Assembly (NCBI RefSeq): GCF_050947875.1
Contig: NC_134569.1
Location: 38,605,277 to 38,669,276 of the forward strand
Source of the DNA: Dermacentor variabilis
Lineage: Eukaryota > Arthropoda > Arachnida > Ixodida > Ixodidae
Direction of reading: 5' to 3'
Length of the DNA stretch: 64,000 bases
A program made the position numbers and the translations under genes. Of the stretch, positions 37,822 through 49,224 are shown in pieces. Under the pieces are notes generated by a model. That model was not told the origin of the DNA. It saw only the letters and a list, made by a program, of their open reading frames with translations, and searched no databases. Positions within the stretch are counted from its first letter, which is position 1. Each line of letters starts with the position of its first letter.

Positions 37822-39169
37822 TGCATTAGAAATGCAAAGATACAGTGGAATATAGAAATGCGAAGATAGAGCTTGATAAAGTGCAAAAAAGTGTCACTTA
37901 AAACAAAGTTTACTGCACGTATACACAAAACCTCGCGACAAAATATTTAAATATACGTATAAGTCTCCAAAAAAATCCACGTATCTAAGAAAAAGTCACT
38001 GTATATAATGCGTCAAACAAGGCAAATAAACATGTTGCGCAATCACAGATTCAGAGATCACAAAATCCTAAGGGCCGCCCTCGCTCACTCCACTCCTCCT
38101 GATGTATCCCGCGCGACGGAACGCAGCACACTTCCTCCCCTCTTTTGTGTCTTGCGCACACAAGACTGAGCCACCATCGAATGCTCACCTATGCCACCAC
38201 CACCCCCTTACGCTTTCACTCGCACACACAGCATGCGGCGCGCAGTCGCGATGTTATCGTATAGGACTTTATACGGGTAATGAGGGCAACGGCAACGACA
38301 GGCATGTGCCTGGAGTGTCCATGCAATCGCTATCTCAAAAATATGATAACAGTATCCGGCAACTGAAGCGTCCCGAGGGCCATTACTTTCCGCAATAGAA
38401 GTCACAAAATCGATGTTTCACCATGCGGCAATTCGCTGCGCCTCAACAGTGTCTTTCTTTTTCTTTTATGGGGTGGGGGCACCGAAAGGGAAAAAAATGG
38501 AAAGGAAAGCATGTTGGCCGCAATCAAACGCCCACTTTTGGCACCTATAATGTGGCTACCGAAGGAATATTGAAGAAAACGTGAGATCCTTGGCCCACAG
38601 AGAAGCATACGCATACTGCTCAGTATCTTGCACCGGCGAGACAAGACTTTCCGGAGTGGTCGCGCTCAAGCGAACGCTTTGCAATCCGTCGAATCCCCAT
38701 ATTGATGCCGGCGAGCGACCATTGTTTTTTTTTCTCGTCTGCTAGCCGGAAAACGTCCAAAATTCTGCCAGGCGAAAATCAACTGGGCCAGAGAAAAACG
38801 AACGCGCACCGAAGTGTGCCGTACGGTCGGGACAACCCGAGAAAAACGCATGTGCTTTGGCTGGCTCTGGCAGCCAGCGGGTAGCGAGAAGAAGAAAATT
38901 GAAGACGCTCAACGTGTCCACGTGAATAACAGTCAAAGTAGAAAAATAAACAAGCACGTAGTTACCCTTTCTGGCTTTAGTGTCTTGACATGGATGCTTT
39001 GGCGCAGGTAAAAAACATGTTGATATTCTTTTTCTTTGACATGACGGCACAAATGAACCACCACAACGCTTCGTCTCATTGGACCTCGCTGCATGCTTTG
39101 TCAACTTGTCTGTTAGCGTGTTGATTTGACTTGTTTCGTTGTATGGTCCGATCTACGACTTAAGAGAAG
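37822..39169. other. No recognisable gene
   Basis: A 120-codon minus frame (38742..39104) and a 98-codon plus frame (38102..38398) lack recognised domains. A G-rich patch lies at 38469..38480. Confidence 0.4.
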
Positions 39170-39652
39170 TCAATGCGCCTTTGCCGTCAAATGTTTATAA
39201 CAACATTAAACCAACAAATTCCGGAATTGAAAATATAAAGCATGACTCTGGAAATGTTGGTGCACCTTCCGCATCAGAAGTTTATGAAAACTTTATAGCC
39301 ACAAAGTTTCGGAATTAAAATTCATGCGCTCCGTAGATTCCGCAGCCTCCGCGAGACGCCACGACAAGCCCGCTAGCCATCAAAACACCCTTGAAAGTTT
39401 GTCATGTGACTGCCGGTGCATGGGCGTTGCCTCAAAATTCCGCCCGAGTTCGAAATGTTCGCGCTGAAATGTCTTTTCGAGCGTGAAATAGACCATTCTA
39501 GACAAAATCCAGAACGATTTCCGCCACCGGGGGTTGTTTTGGTCGGCAGTGCATGACAGCCCGAAATAATTTCGGTGGCGGGGGGAGGGGGGGGGGGGGT
39601 TGCTGAAGCCCCATAAGCCTCCCGCCCCCTGGATACGCCTCTGGTGCCAACA
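39170..39652 (-). repeat. Probable dispersed tick repeat interrupting an old Gypsy element
   Basis: On minus it starts AGGCGTATCCAGGGGGCGGG, runs through a poly-C/poly-G tract (39575..39600) and GAAATTATTTCGGGCTGTCA, and ends with repeated phrases (ATAAAGTTTTCATAAACTTC near 39285; AATTCCGGAATTTG near 39215). It abuts the truncated 5' edge of the Gypsy fragment. I recall the GGCGTATCCAGGGGG start as frequent in tick genomes, but copy number cannot be shown from this window. Confidence 0.4.
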
Positions 39653-40922
39653 TGGGTTAAAGATGTCCGGAGCGTCGTGGGCCTGTTCTCGTACTTCCAC
39701 CGCTTCATGCAAAATTTGGCGGAGGTCACCTGCCCTCTGCTCTTCTGAAGGCAGATGCTTCATTTTCTTGGGGACTTGAACAAGCCCCCCCCCCCCAACC
39801 TGCCTTCAGGAAGCTTATCTCTCTCCTAACATCTTCATTCCTTCTTGCGCACTTCGACTAGACTGCGCCAAGAGAAGCCCGCACTGATGCCAGTGGTCAC
39901 GGAATCGGTGCCATTTTAGGCAACGTCAACGACACCACGACAGCGTAATTGCCTACGCCAGCTGATTGCTTTCTCCAGCTGGGGGGAATTATTTCATTAC
40001 TGACAGTGAGTGCCTTGCAGTTCTTTAGGCAGTGGCGAAATCTCGCCCTTACTTATGTAGTCGGCCCTTTACATTCACCACAAACCACGATGCGCCCAAA
40101 CCACCATGCGCTTTCGTCCCTCAAAGACCCTACCCATCGCCTAGGTCACTGGGGGCTACGCCTACAGCAATACTCGTACACAGTTGCTTACAAGTATCAC
40201 CGTTTATACCAAGATGCGGACTGCTTGTACTACCACCCGGACATGTTCCCGCGACCTATGCTTGTGCTCTGTATTTTCGCTATCTACTTAGCTGACCTCG
40301 CGACCGAACAGCGCCGAGATCCAAGCATACATGGTATCATGAAAAAGATCACATCTAGGTCATGTGATCCTTCTCTTGGCATGTTTCTATATACTCAAGG
40401 ACGGCACTTTATATCGCCGCAGCATGTACCCCAGTGGATCTGAGATGGGGCTGGTTATTCCCCGGCATGTTCGCACCACTATTCTGTCCAAGCTGCACGA
40501 TCTACCACTTTTTGATCACCACGGGGAATCAGTGCGTACGACCGTGTCCGGCGGCGATTCTTTCGGCCTGGTCTGTACCGATTTGTACGCCGCTACGTCG
40601 CTTCTTGTGAGTTATGTCAACGCCAGAAGAAGCCATCTGTGTTCACTGCTGGTTTACTCCTACCTCTTGGTGTTCCTACCCAACCCTTCTATCGCGTTGG
40701 TGTACACCTCTTGGCACCTTTCCTCACATCTGACTGATGCAACAAGCGGATTACCTTCGCAACAGATTGTAAAACTTGGTTCGCGTTCACCAGAGCGCTT
40801 CCAACAGACGTAGCCCAGTTTCTGTTGCACAACGTCATTGTTCGCCACGGCGCTCCTCGCCGACTTCTTACCGACAGGGGTCGCTCCTTCCTCCCTAGAG
40901 TGCGCCAGTTATTGAGAATTAT
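39653..40922 (+). pseudogene. Old Gypsy-type pol, RT tail to integrase, left half
   Basis: Plus-strand fragments in changing frames: VKDVRSVVGLFSYFHRFMQN (end of RT, about 39660..39720); an RNase H part near 39900..40250 with HRLGHWGLRLQQYSYTVAYK and DADCLYYHP; an inter-domain part with GTLYRRSMYPS and VIPRHVRTTILSKLHD; and an integrase part HNVIVRHGAPRRLLTDRGRS (about 40826..40885), the region around the second catalytic Asp. The integrase breaks off at 40922, where a LINE begins, and resumes at 44220. Many stops and frameshifts are present. It differs from the younger minus-strand Gypsy at 45.2-51.4 kb. Confidence 0.75.
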
Positions 40923-40924
40923 GT

Positions 40925-43900
40925 TTGGGAAGGGTGCAACAAAACTAAGTCGGAAAGAAAGCTGGGGGGAGGGGGGAGTTGGAAGGCTCGTCCATCAGGG
41001 AGCCAAATGGAAAAGAGTAAATTCGCAATGTCAAGAGCATCTTTGGTTATCAGGTACAATGAGTGGGAAAGAAACTTGGCTGGGCGTTACGTATTTCTAG
41101 ACCGGAAAGACATTGCCCAGAGAAGAATAAAGAGTTATTGGAATGCATAAGCACTGATATTAAGGGTTTCGGTAGTGGAGCTGAAATTGTCCTATTACGT
41201 GACATGAATGCCCACATACAGGATTTAGAGGGCTATACCGACAATAACGGGAAGTCAATGCTAGACCTTTGTGAGCAACATAACCTCATTATCGTGAATA
41301 CAGGGCCTAAGTGTGAAGGACAGATCACGTGGGAAGGGGGAAACCGGCAATCGACCATTGATTACTGTCCGATGAAAGAAGGAATTCATGATAAGCTGAG
41401 AGAAATGGTCATCGATGAGGAAGGGCTTAGCAGCATAGGGAGTGACCATAAACGCATCATTTTGAAAATGGGATATGTAGTTGGGAAAGAGAGCAAGGAG
41501 AGCAGAATGGCCAGTCCAAATTTGAACGCTGAACAAATAGCAAATATAGTTGCTAGAGTTGAGGAAGAACTTGGCAAATGGCCAAGTAAAGAGTGGGAAT
41601 ATGGTGAGCTTCTTAGTTTAATGACGACAGAAATACGGAAAGAGAAACAACACGTTCGTTGGAAAGGAAATAAGAAACCGAAAAGCTGGTTTAACAAGGA
41701 GATACGAGAAGCGATCACCAAACGACAGAAAGTATCTCGAGAGCACAGGCAGGCAAAGAAGGCGCAGTTGCCGCAGGATGAAGTAACGAGTAAATGGGAA
41801 ATATACCGGTAGAAAAAGTCTATGGTTCAAATACTGGTGCAAGCAAAATTAAAAGGTGAAAGTGAACGTTGGTTGTCAGAAATACGTGAAAAAAAGAAGG
41901 CCGCACCTAGAATATTTTGGAACCACATAAAATTATTAGGCGGGAAGTCAACAACAATACAACAACATAACCTAGACGAAGATTAAAACAGATTGGAAGG
42001 AGAAGCGGCAATAAATTACATCCGAAAAGTAGCAGCCGAATCATTCCAAGGCAATGACAAGGTTGCATTCGAAGAAAAAAAAGAGCATAAAAGAGACCCA
42101 AGTGGAAAAGGAGCTGGTGCTGACAAATTTAAACTGGAAGAAAGCAGAAGAGAAAATTCCTAAGCGCACAGCCACAGGGCTAGACGAGGTTCCCGTTAGG
42201 CTGATAAATGACCAAAAACCAAAAAGTAAGGAAGCTCTGGTGAAAGCAGTGGAAAAAGCTTCAGAAGATAGACGAATGCCAGACAGTTGGCGACAAAGTA
42301 GAATGAATTTAATTTATAAAGGTAAGGGGGAGAAAGACAGAATTCAATCCCATAGACCGTTGACTATTACATCGGTAATATACAGGCTAGCAATGCAGGC
42401 AAACAATTAAAGCTTCAAGCATGGGCAGAGAATAATGGCATTCTGGGAGAGCTTCAGAATGGCTTCAGAATAGGTAGGCGTTTGGATGATAACTTTTTTG
42501 TTCTTACTCAGTGCATTGAAATATCAAAAGCGGAAAGCAGACCGTTGTATGTGGCCTTTTTAGACATTACAGGAGCCTACGACAACGTAGACCGCAACAT
42601 TTTGTGGGATATTCTGGAAGGGTAAGGCGTAGGTAACGATTGTCTACAGCTTTTGAGAGAGATTTACCTAGAAAATACCGTTTGCGTGGAATGGGAAGGG
42701 ATGAGAAGCAAGGAGAAAGTTCATATCAACAAGGGACTGAGGCAGGGGTGCCCCTTGTCCCCGCTGCTGTTTATGATGTACATGCTGAGGATGGAGAGGG
42801 AGCTAGAAGGAAGTAATATCGGGTTTAATCTCTCGTACAAACAGGTGAGTACAGTAGTAGAGCAGCAAGTCCCAGGTTTATTTTATGCGGACGACATTGT
42901 GTTGCTAGCTAACAAGCAAAGTGATTTGCAATGTCTGGCTAATATCTGTGGACAGGAAGGCAACAATTTAGGTTTGAAATTTAGTGTTAGAAAATCTGGC
43001 GTTATGGTATTCAATTAAAACAGTGAACAGACAGTGGAGATACAGGGCCAAGAAATACCTCGGGTAACTGAATATAAATACCTTGCTATATGGATAAACG
43101 AAGGCAATAGATTTATGGAAACACAGGAACAAACCATAACACTAAAGGGGAAGAGAAACGCAGCCATAATGAAGCACAGAGCGCTATGGGGATACGATAG
43201 GTACGAGGTGCTCCAAAGTATGTGGAAAGGTGTAATGGTTCCAGGACTTACTTCTGGAAATGCGGTTGTTTGCTTTAAATCAGGGGTACAATGAGGACTC
43301 GACGGGAACCAAAGGTCAGTTGGTCGCCTCGCATTGGGCGCTCACGGGAAGACTACAATTGAAGCTGTGCCGGGTGGTATGGGCTGGACTAGTTTTGAAG
43401 TGAGAGAAGCTCGCAGTAAAATTGAGTATGAAGAACGGCAGAGGAATATGGAAGAAAGTAAATGGGCTGGGAGAGTGTTCAGGTATCTGTACAGGAAAGA
43501 CATTGATTCACAGTGGAGGAAAAGAACTAGAAAGCTTACCAGCAAGTATGTGGCCTGTAGGGTGGGCAACACAGCAACAACGAAGGTCAAGCGGAAAGTC
43601 AGAGAGGCTGGAATAACCTCATGGGTGGTGGCAATGGAAAGGAAACCTGCGATGAGTAACTACTTAAGAGGAAAACACGAAAATAGAAAAGAAACCATTT
43701 ATGATAACTCAAAGGGAAGCTCATTACTTTTCGAAGCGACATCGGGATGCCTTAGAACCCGCAACTATAAAGCGAGATATAAGAAGGAAGAAGAAGCATG
43801 TGCTTGCTGCGGTAAAGCTAGGGAAACAACGGAGCATGTTTTATAAGAATGTGAAGACGTCTACCCAGCGGTCGATTTAGGCACCACTGGCCTCCTTGAA

Positions 43901-44219
43901 GTCCTTGGGTTCAGCGGGAGCAGCAAAGCAAACATATCCGTCATAGTCATTAGTAAGAGGCGATTGCAGGATTGGTGGAAGAAAAGTAGGGAAGCGACAA
44001 AAGACGGAGACGTACAAAAGCGCAGTTCGCAATAGGGGATCAGAAAATTTGGGCGTGGTAGTTCATAGTGTTATATTTTTTGTTTTTTTTTTTCATTGTT
44101 TAACCTAGGTAGGACATTAGGCAGTATAATAGCTAGAGCTTGGTGGCGCAACCCACCACCCCGTTCCAAAAGGGACGCTCATCACATCCATCCATCCATC
44201 CATCCATCCATCCATCCAT
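40925..44219 (+). pseudogene. LINE inserted in the old Gypsy: endonuclease, RT, Cys motif, CATC tail
   Basis: Endonuclease: KWKRVNSQCQEHLWLSGTMS then GKETWLGVTYF; LLRDMNAHIQDLEGYTDNNG (Arg in place of the usual Gly before DMNAH); STIDYC; and GSDHKRI (41000..41460). RT: LQNGFRIGRRLDDNFF, VAFLDITGAYDNVDRNILWD, a stop, then INKGLRQGCPLSPLLFMMYM and GLFYADDIVLL (42440..42910). C-terminal part: WAGRVFRYLYRKDIDSQWRK, NYLRGKHENRKETIYDNSKG and CACCGKARETTEHVL (43460..43845). The 3' end has GGTGGCGCAACCCACCACCC then (CATC)n. It has no RNase H. The clade is not assigned. Stops at 41810, 42625 and 43016, plus frameshifts, make it inactive. Confidence 0.85.
44185..44219. repeat. (CATC)n tail of the inserted LINE
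   Basis: About eight CATC units immediately after the LINE 3' UTR and immediately before resumed Gypsy integrase coding sequence. Confidence 0.9.
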
Positions 44220-44960
44220 TTGTGGACGACTTTCTCCGTTCTTATTCTACCAAGCGCAAATTTATTGATGCACACCATCCGCCGACGAACGGTCTTACGG
44301 AGCGGCTTAATCGAACAATAACAAACATGCTCTTCATGTATGTTTCTGATGACCATCGTGACTGGGATACTGCTCTCTCGTTTGTCACATTCGCGTACAT
44401 TCATCACGCCACAATACTGCACGTTACTCCTCATTTTGTTTGTTGTGCGGACGAGATCCAGTATTGCTTTTTAATACAATACTGCCTGCCGCTCAAGAGT
44501 CCGTGTCTCAGTATACAAGCGATGTTATTGCTCGTGCCAAAGAAACACACCAAGTTGCTCACTGTCGCCTTTGTGCTTTTTAGAACAAGCGGAAAAGCAT
44601 TTTGAAAGTAGTCACCAGGACGCCGATTATATTCTCGGGGATCTTGGCCTTTTGTGATCTCCCACCCGCCGTTTCGGCCTCTCGGAAATACTAATGTCCC
44701 GCTACTCCGGCCCTTACCGGGTCCTCTGTCAGGTAACCGACGTAACCTACGAGATGTCTGTGGTCACACCTACTACTCGCTCCATCCAGACTTCCCATCA
44801 CCTCGTTCAGGTCAGCCGCTTAAAACGCTACCAGTCCTTTTCTGCCTAAAAAGCAGCGGTACGGCGCTTCCATGCCAAGTGGAAATATGTTGCGCAGCTC
44901 TGCACAATGATGAGGAAGATGAGCACGAGCTTAGGTCTGAAAAGTGAACGCTTCAATGAC
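44220..44960 (+). pseudogene. Old Gypsy-type integrase C-half
   Basis: It resumes with FVDDFLRSYSTKRKFIDAHH then PPTNGLTERLNRTITNMLFM, the region holding the third catalytic residue (Glu in TERLNRT). DDHRDWDTALSFVTFAY follows, then, in another frame, YSGPYRVLCQVTDVTYE and VQVSRLKRYQSFSA, the usual end of Gypsy pol. It is the continuation of 39653..40922. No LTR was recognised after it. Confidence 0.75.
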
Positions 44961-45021
44961 TAGCCTGCTGTAGTCTTGTCTTTGTCAATTACTGTAAATC
45001 ACTGTACATTCTGTATATTTA

Positions 45022-45195
45022 AAAAAATTTAACTATAGGGTTTTACGTGCCAAGATCACGCCCTAATTATGAGGCACGGCGTAGTGGGGGAATCTGGAAA
45101 ATTTCGACCACCTGAGTTTCCTTAACGTACATCTAAATCTAAGTACACGTGTGTCTTCGTATTTCGCCCCCATTGAACTGCGGCCGCCGTAATGT
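45022..45195 (-). mobile_element. tick SINE, head truncated
   Basis: On minus: GCGGCCGCAGTTCAATGGGG, GCGAAATACGAAGACACACG, TGTACTTAGATTTAGATGTA, CCCCCACTACGCCGTGCCTC, then GTGATCTTGGCACGTAAAAC and an A/T tail. The tRNA-like B-box region is lost. It lies 40 bp from the young Gypsy element. Confidence 0.75.
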
Positions 45196-45236
45196 AAGTA
45201 CGCTACCCGTCTTGCTTCTTCTCTCAGCAAAAATAT

Positions 45237-45363
45237 TGTTACGGTTAATGTTAAACCGGCTTTATTTAAGGGACGAGATTGATGGTGAAGTCAAGATGGC
45301 GTCCCGAGGCTGCACACGCTAACGTCTTCTTCCTCTTCTGCTCGCCCGGCTCATGCCGTAGCA
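45237..45363 (-). repeat. 3' LTR of the Gypsy element
   Basis: 127 bp. On minus it begins TGCTACGGCATGAGCC and ends AACCGTAACA (TG...CA). AATAAA on minus (TTTATT at 45261..45266) lies near the end. It is identical to 51278..51404. Confidence 0.95.
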
Positions 45364-45403
45364 ATCCCCGGTTGCCAGACGAAGCCCGCTGGGCAAGTCC
45401 AAA

Positions 45404-48400
45404 TCACTCGGAAAGCGCAGGGTGAAACCGCTTAAGACGGGCAACATGTACTAACTGGGTCCGGCTAGACCGACGACCAGCGGACGTCAAGCGTGCCACC
45501 ACGTACGTCAAGTCACTCAAGCGATCTACAATGACGAATGGGCCCGTGTACTGGGGTAAAAACTTTTCGCATAAGCCACGTTTACGTTCCGGAGTCCAGA
45601 ACCACACAAAGTCTCCTTTAGCGTACGAGACAGACTGGTGTCGGCTGTCATAGCGCTCTTTCGATCGGTGTTGCGATGCCACAGTACGAAGGCGAGCGAT
45701 ACGCCGGGCTTCTTCGGCAAGACAAAGCGTCTTGGCAACAGAGTACTCGCTGTGAAAGTCAAACGGTAGTATAGTGTCAATGCAGCTTAGCGGTGAACGT
45801 GCGTAAAGGAGATAAAAAGGACTGTAATCGGTCGTCTCATGCTTTGCAGTATTATAAGCATAGGTGATGAAGGGGAGTACGTCATCACAGTCCTTGTGAT
45901 CGGAAGATACGTACATGGCCAGCATGTTAGTTAGAGTTCTGTTCGTACGTTCTACAAGCCCATTTGTCTGAGGGTGATAAGGCGTTGAATGACGGAACTG
46001 TGAACTGCAGAGACGAAGCAGTTCTTCTACGGCGTCCGCAACAAACTGACGACCGCGATCGCTAATGATGACACGGGGGGGACCATGTCGAAGAATAATG
46101 AATCGAAGCAAAAACGTTGCAACGGACACAGCTGTTGAAGATGGTACGGCCGCCGTTTCCGCGTAACGGGTCAGATGGTCGACACATACGATCACCCATC
46201 GGTTGTCGTTAGATGATCGGGGAAATGGGCCCAGAAGATCGATACCCACTTGTTCAAATGGCAGGCGAGGCGGCGGCAGAGGTTGGAGAAGACCTGGCGG
46301 AGCGGTCGTAGGGCGTTTGTAGCGTTGACATTGTTCACAACTGGCGACGTAGTGCTTGACTGTGTCCCGCATTTTGGGCCAGTAAAAACGCTCCTGAGTC
46401 CGGTTCAAAGTTCTTATGAATCCTAGATGGCCAGAGGTCACATCGTCGTGCATGGCTCTCAGTATGTCCGTTCGCAGACTCTGCGGCACCACCAGAAGGA
46501 AGCGTGCGCCTTTAGCTGAATAATTGGTCTTGTAAAGCAGGCCGTCGCGGACACAAAATCGGCCAGTGGCTCCAGGACGCGATGCGGCTACAAATAGAGG
46601 TTCCAAACTAATATCATTTTCCTGCTCTGCTTTGAAAGTCGTCGAGTCTGGGAATGTAGAAGAAATGGGAGCAAAACAGTTATCAAAATCGTCGGCGTCA
46701 CACTCCGTCGTCGTCAGAGGAAGGCGGGAGAGACAGTCCGCATCTGCGTGGCGACGCCCGGACTTGTAGAAAATAACGAAGTCGTACTCCTGCAGTCGAA
46801 GAGCCCAACGTGCCAGTCGTCCACTCGGGTCACGGAGATTCACCAACCAGCATAACGCGTGGTGGTCAGTAACGATAGTGAACGGGCGTCCGTAGATATA
46901 GGGCCGAAATTTGTGGACAGCGAAAACAGCTGCCAAGCATTCTTGCTCGGTCACAGTGTAATTGCGTTCCGCCTTAGTCAAAGAGCGACTAGCATAAGCC
47001 ACAACGTGTTCAGCTCCGTCTTGACGTTGCACTAGTACGGCACCGATGCCGATGCCACTGGCATCAGCGTGCACTTCCGTAGGTGCGGATGCATCGAAGT
47101 GACGCAATACGGGCCCTGACGTTAGTAGAAATTTTAGCTGGCGGAACGCGTCGTCGCAAGCCGATGTCCAGTTGAAGGGGACGGCTTTTTGGAGAAGACA
47201 TGTTAGGGGGTACACCACGTCGGCGAACCTTGGGATGAAGCGCCGAAAATACGAGCACAGGCCCAAGAAACTCCTCAACTCCCGCACTGACTTCGGTGCT
47301 TCGAAGGAGCTGACTGCCTCAATCTTCCGTGGATCTGGCCTCACACCGTTTTTGTCGACCAGATGCCCAAGTACTAACGTCTCCGTTTCCCCAAAACGAC
47401 ATTTCTTGGAATTTAGGATCAAGCCGGCTTGTTTGACACAATCCAGAACAAGACTGAGACGGCTGTTATGTTCACTCAATGTGCTGCCAAAAATCACCAC
47501 ATCATCGAGGTAGCACAAACAAATTTCCCATTTAAGTCCTCGGAGGATAGTATCCATGAATCGTTCGAATGTTGCTGGCGCGTTACAAAGGCCGAACGGC
47601 ATAACGTTAAATTCATAAAGACCATCTGGTGTCACGAAGGCCGTTTTCTCCTTATCGTCTGGGTGCATGGGTATCTGCCAATACCCTGATCGCAAATCCA
47701 GTGATGAAAAGTAGGCAGCGGAATGTAAACAATCGATGACATCATCAATTCTAGGAAGTGGATACACATCCTTTTTGGTGACTGCATTCAGTTTCCTGTA
47801 ATCAACGCAAAACCGCCACGATCCATCCTTCTTCTTTACTAAGATTACTGGTGCTGCCCACGGACTAGAGGACTCTTGAACAACACTTTTCCGCAGCATG
47901 TCTTTCACCTGTTCAGCAATAACTGTCCTCTCTGTTGCAGAAACGCGGTAAGGCTTTTGCCGAATGGGATGCGCAGATCCGGTGTCAATTCTGTGGCGAG
48001 CACGAGAACGCGGGAGTGAAGCCTGCTTGTCGCCTTGTGTGAAATCGAACACAGAAAGATGTGCCCACAAAACTTGTGCGAGAGCGCGGCGCTCATGTGA
48101 GGGCAGTGCCTTGTTGATCATTCGTAGGATCTGCTCTTCAGAAATGCTTCTTTGGGGATCGCTCGTATGAGACTGCTCCTCCTCGCTTAGAACTGTAATG
48201 GAGCTGTAAGTAATCTCGTCAAATTCAGCGAGCTTCATATCACGCGGAAGAACAGCAGGGACGCAAGAACAATTGAAAGCCCACAAATTTGAGACGCCAT
48301 TCACTACTCTCACGACAGAGCGTGGTACGAGTACATCTTTCTTTGCGCAGCTCGACGTAAGTGGCTGGACTTGCGCGTCAAACGATGAAAGGTCGGCAGC

Positions 48401-48859
48401 AGCGAAGTTGACAGGGATACGTGACAGCGACCAAGGTGGTACCAGCAAATCTTTCGAAACAACACAATAGTTTTTCACTGGTAAGGATGTGTCGGCAAGG
48501 GTGGCGAGAAGCGCGCTATTCAAAGTAATTTCGCCTGTGCCACAGTTAACGGATGCACCACAATCCTGAAGAAAGTCAATCCCGAGAATCACGTCGTGAG
48601 TGCACCGCGGTAGTACGAGAAATTCTGTTATAAGATCTTCTGCTCCGAACAAAACACTTGCAACACAAATACCAAGGGGAACTAGGCACTCTCCACTGAC
48701 ACCACGAAACGTCACACCACCATTCCACGGGAACATAACTTTCCGACCCAGCCTCTCTTTGAATGTCACACTCATGACGGAAACGGTAGCACCAGTATCA
48801 ACTAATGCTGTTGCAGGTATACTATCAATTAACACACGCACTTTGTTCTTCACCATCAT
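45404..48859 (-). CDS. pol: Gypsy pol polyprotein (protease-RT-RNase H-integrase), intact frame
   Basis: Open for 1151 codons from the first ATG. Domains: aspartic protease DTGA at residues 21-24 and ILGIDF near residue 90. RT at about 300-470 with FCVDYRKLNAVT, MPFGLCNAPATFERFMD and YLDD near residue 449 (47502..47513). RNase H has VHADASGIGIGAVL and TDHHAL. The integrase HHCC finger (HDDVTSGHLGF ... CEQCQRY) is followed by catalytic Asp in VGIDLLGPFP, Asp in VIISDRGRQF and Glu in NGLVERTNRT. The C-terminus ends LVHVARLKRF. All catalytic residues I can check are present. The frame is open upstream to 49003 and overlaps gag by about 98 nt in the +1 frame, so pol is probably made by frameshifting rather than from its own ATG. 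Confidence 0.95.
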   Translation of the reverse strand: MMVKNKVRVLIDSIPATALVDTGATVSVMSVTFKERLGRKVMFPWNGGVTFRGVSGECLVPLGICVASVLFGAEDLITEFLVLPRCTHDVILGIDFLQDCGASVNCGTGEITLNSALLATLADTSLPVKNYCVVSKDLLVPPWSLSRIPVNFAAADLSSFDAQVQPLTSSCAKKDVLVPRSVVRVVNGVSNLWAFNCSCVPAVLPRDMKLAEFDEITYSSITVLSEEEQSHTSDPQRSISEEQILRMINKALPSHERRALAQVLWAHLSVFDFTQGDKQASLPRSRARHRIDTGSAHPIRQKPYRVSATERTVIAEQVKDMLRKSVVQESSSPWAAPVILVKKKDGSWRFCVDYRKLNAVTKKDVYPLPRIDDVIDCLHSAAYFSSLDLRSGYWQIPMHPDDKEKTAFVTPDGLYEFNVMPFGLCNAPATFERFMDTILRGLKWEICLCYLDDVVIFGSTLSEHNSRLSLVLDCVKQAGLILNSKKCRFGETETLVLGHLVDKNGVRPDPRKIEAVSSFEAPKSVRELRSFLGLCSYFRRFIPRFADVVYPLTCLLQKAVPFNWTSACDDAFRQLKFLLTSGPVLRHFDASAPTEVHADASGIGIGAVLVQRQDGAEHVVAYASRSLTKAERNYTVTEQECLAAVFAVHKFRPYIYGRPFTIVTDHHALCWLVNLRDPSGRLARWALRLQEYDFVIFYKSGRRHADADCLSRLPLTTTECDADDFDNCFAPISSTFPDSTTFKAEQENDISLEPLFVAASRPGATGRFCVRDGLLYKTNYSAKGARFLLVVPQSLRTDILRAMHDDVTSGHLGFIRTLNRTQERFYWPKMRDTVKHYVASCEQCQRYKRPTTAPPGLLQPLPPPRLPFEQVGIDLLGPFPRSSNDNRWVIVCVDHLTRYAETAAVPSSTAVSVATFLLRFIILRHGPPRVIISDRGRQFVADAVEELLRLCSSQFRHSTPYHPQTNGLVERTNRTLTNMLAMYVSSDHKDCDDVLPFITYAYNTAKHETTDYSPFYLLYARSPLSCIDTILPFDFHSEYSVAKTLCLAEEARRIARLRTVASQHRSKERYDSRHQSVSYAKGDFVWFWTPERKRGLCEKFLPQYTGPFVIVDRLSDLTYVVARLTSAGRRSSRTQLVHVARLKRFHPALSE

Positions 48860-48905
48860 AATAGGCAGAGGAGTATTTCGCAGAGACGCAGACTGTCCGG
48901 CGACC

Positions 48906-49221
48906 TTACCTCCATCGGTCGCGCCGGCTAGTTTCCCGACGGCGGTGGTGACGCAGCACGTCGCCGTGGTGACGGTGAACGGCGTTGGCGACTGGTTGGG
49001 GTGTCAGGCTACGGTCTGAAGCTGGCGAGCCACTCCTTCTACTATATTGACGGAAGGTATTCCGGGGTGGCGCGCCTGTGGTGGTTGCACTATCAGGGTC
49101 TGTCGGCCAACGGTCATCATAACTGTCACGTTCAAAAGTAGGCCAAGTTGGTGGTGGGCCATATCTTGTCTGTCGGCGCCGGCGACAAAAACGAGCAATG
49201 TGTCCCGAGGCGCCACAGCTG
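48906..49221 (-). pseudogene. gag: Gypsy gag, C-terminal part with the rest of the zinc knuckle
   Basis: It continues gag on the far side of the inserted transposon: SCGASGHIARFC supplies the second Cys, the His and the last Cys of a C-x2-C-x4-H-x4-C nucleic-acid-binding knuckle. A basic, Pro/Arg-rich tail follows (CRRRRQTRYGPPPTWP), ending at 48906. The inserted DNA plus one TAA is 972 bp, a multiple of three, so both halves lie in the same frame. It overlaps the upstream extension of pol (49003..48906). Confidence 0.9.
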
Positions 49222-49224
49222 TAA

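Noticed and set aside
44117..44434. 105-codon minus frame with repeated WMDG
   Set aside because: The repeat is the (CATC)n LINE tail read on the opposite strand to the real coding remnant.
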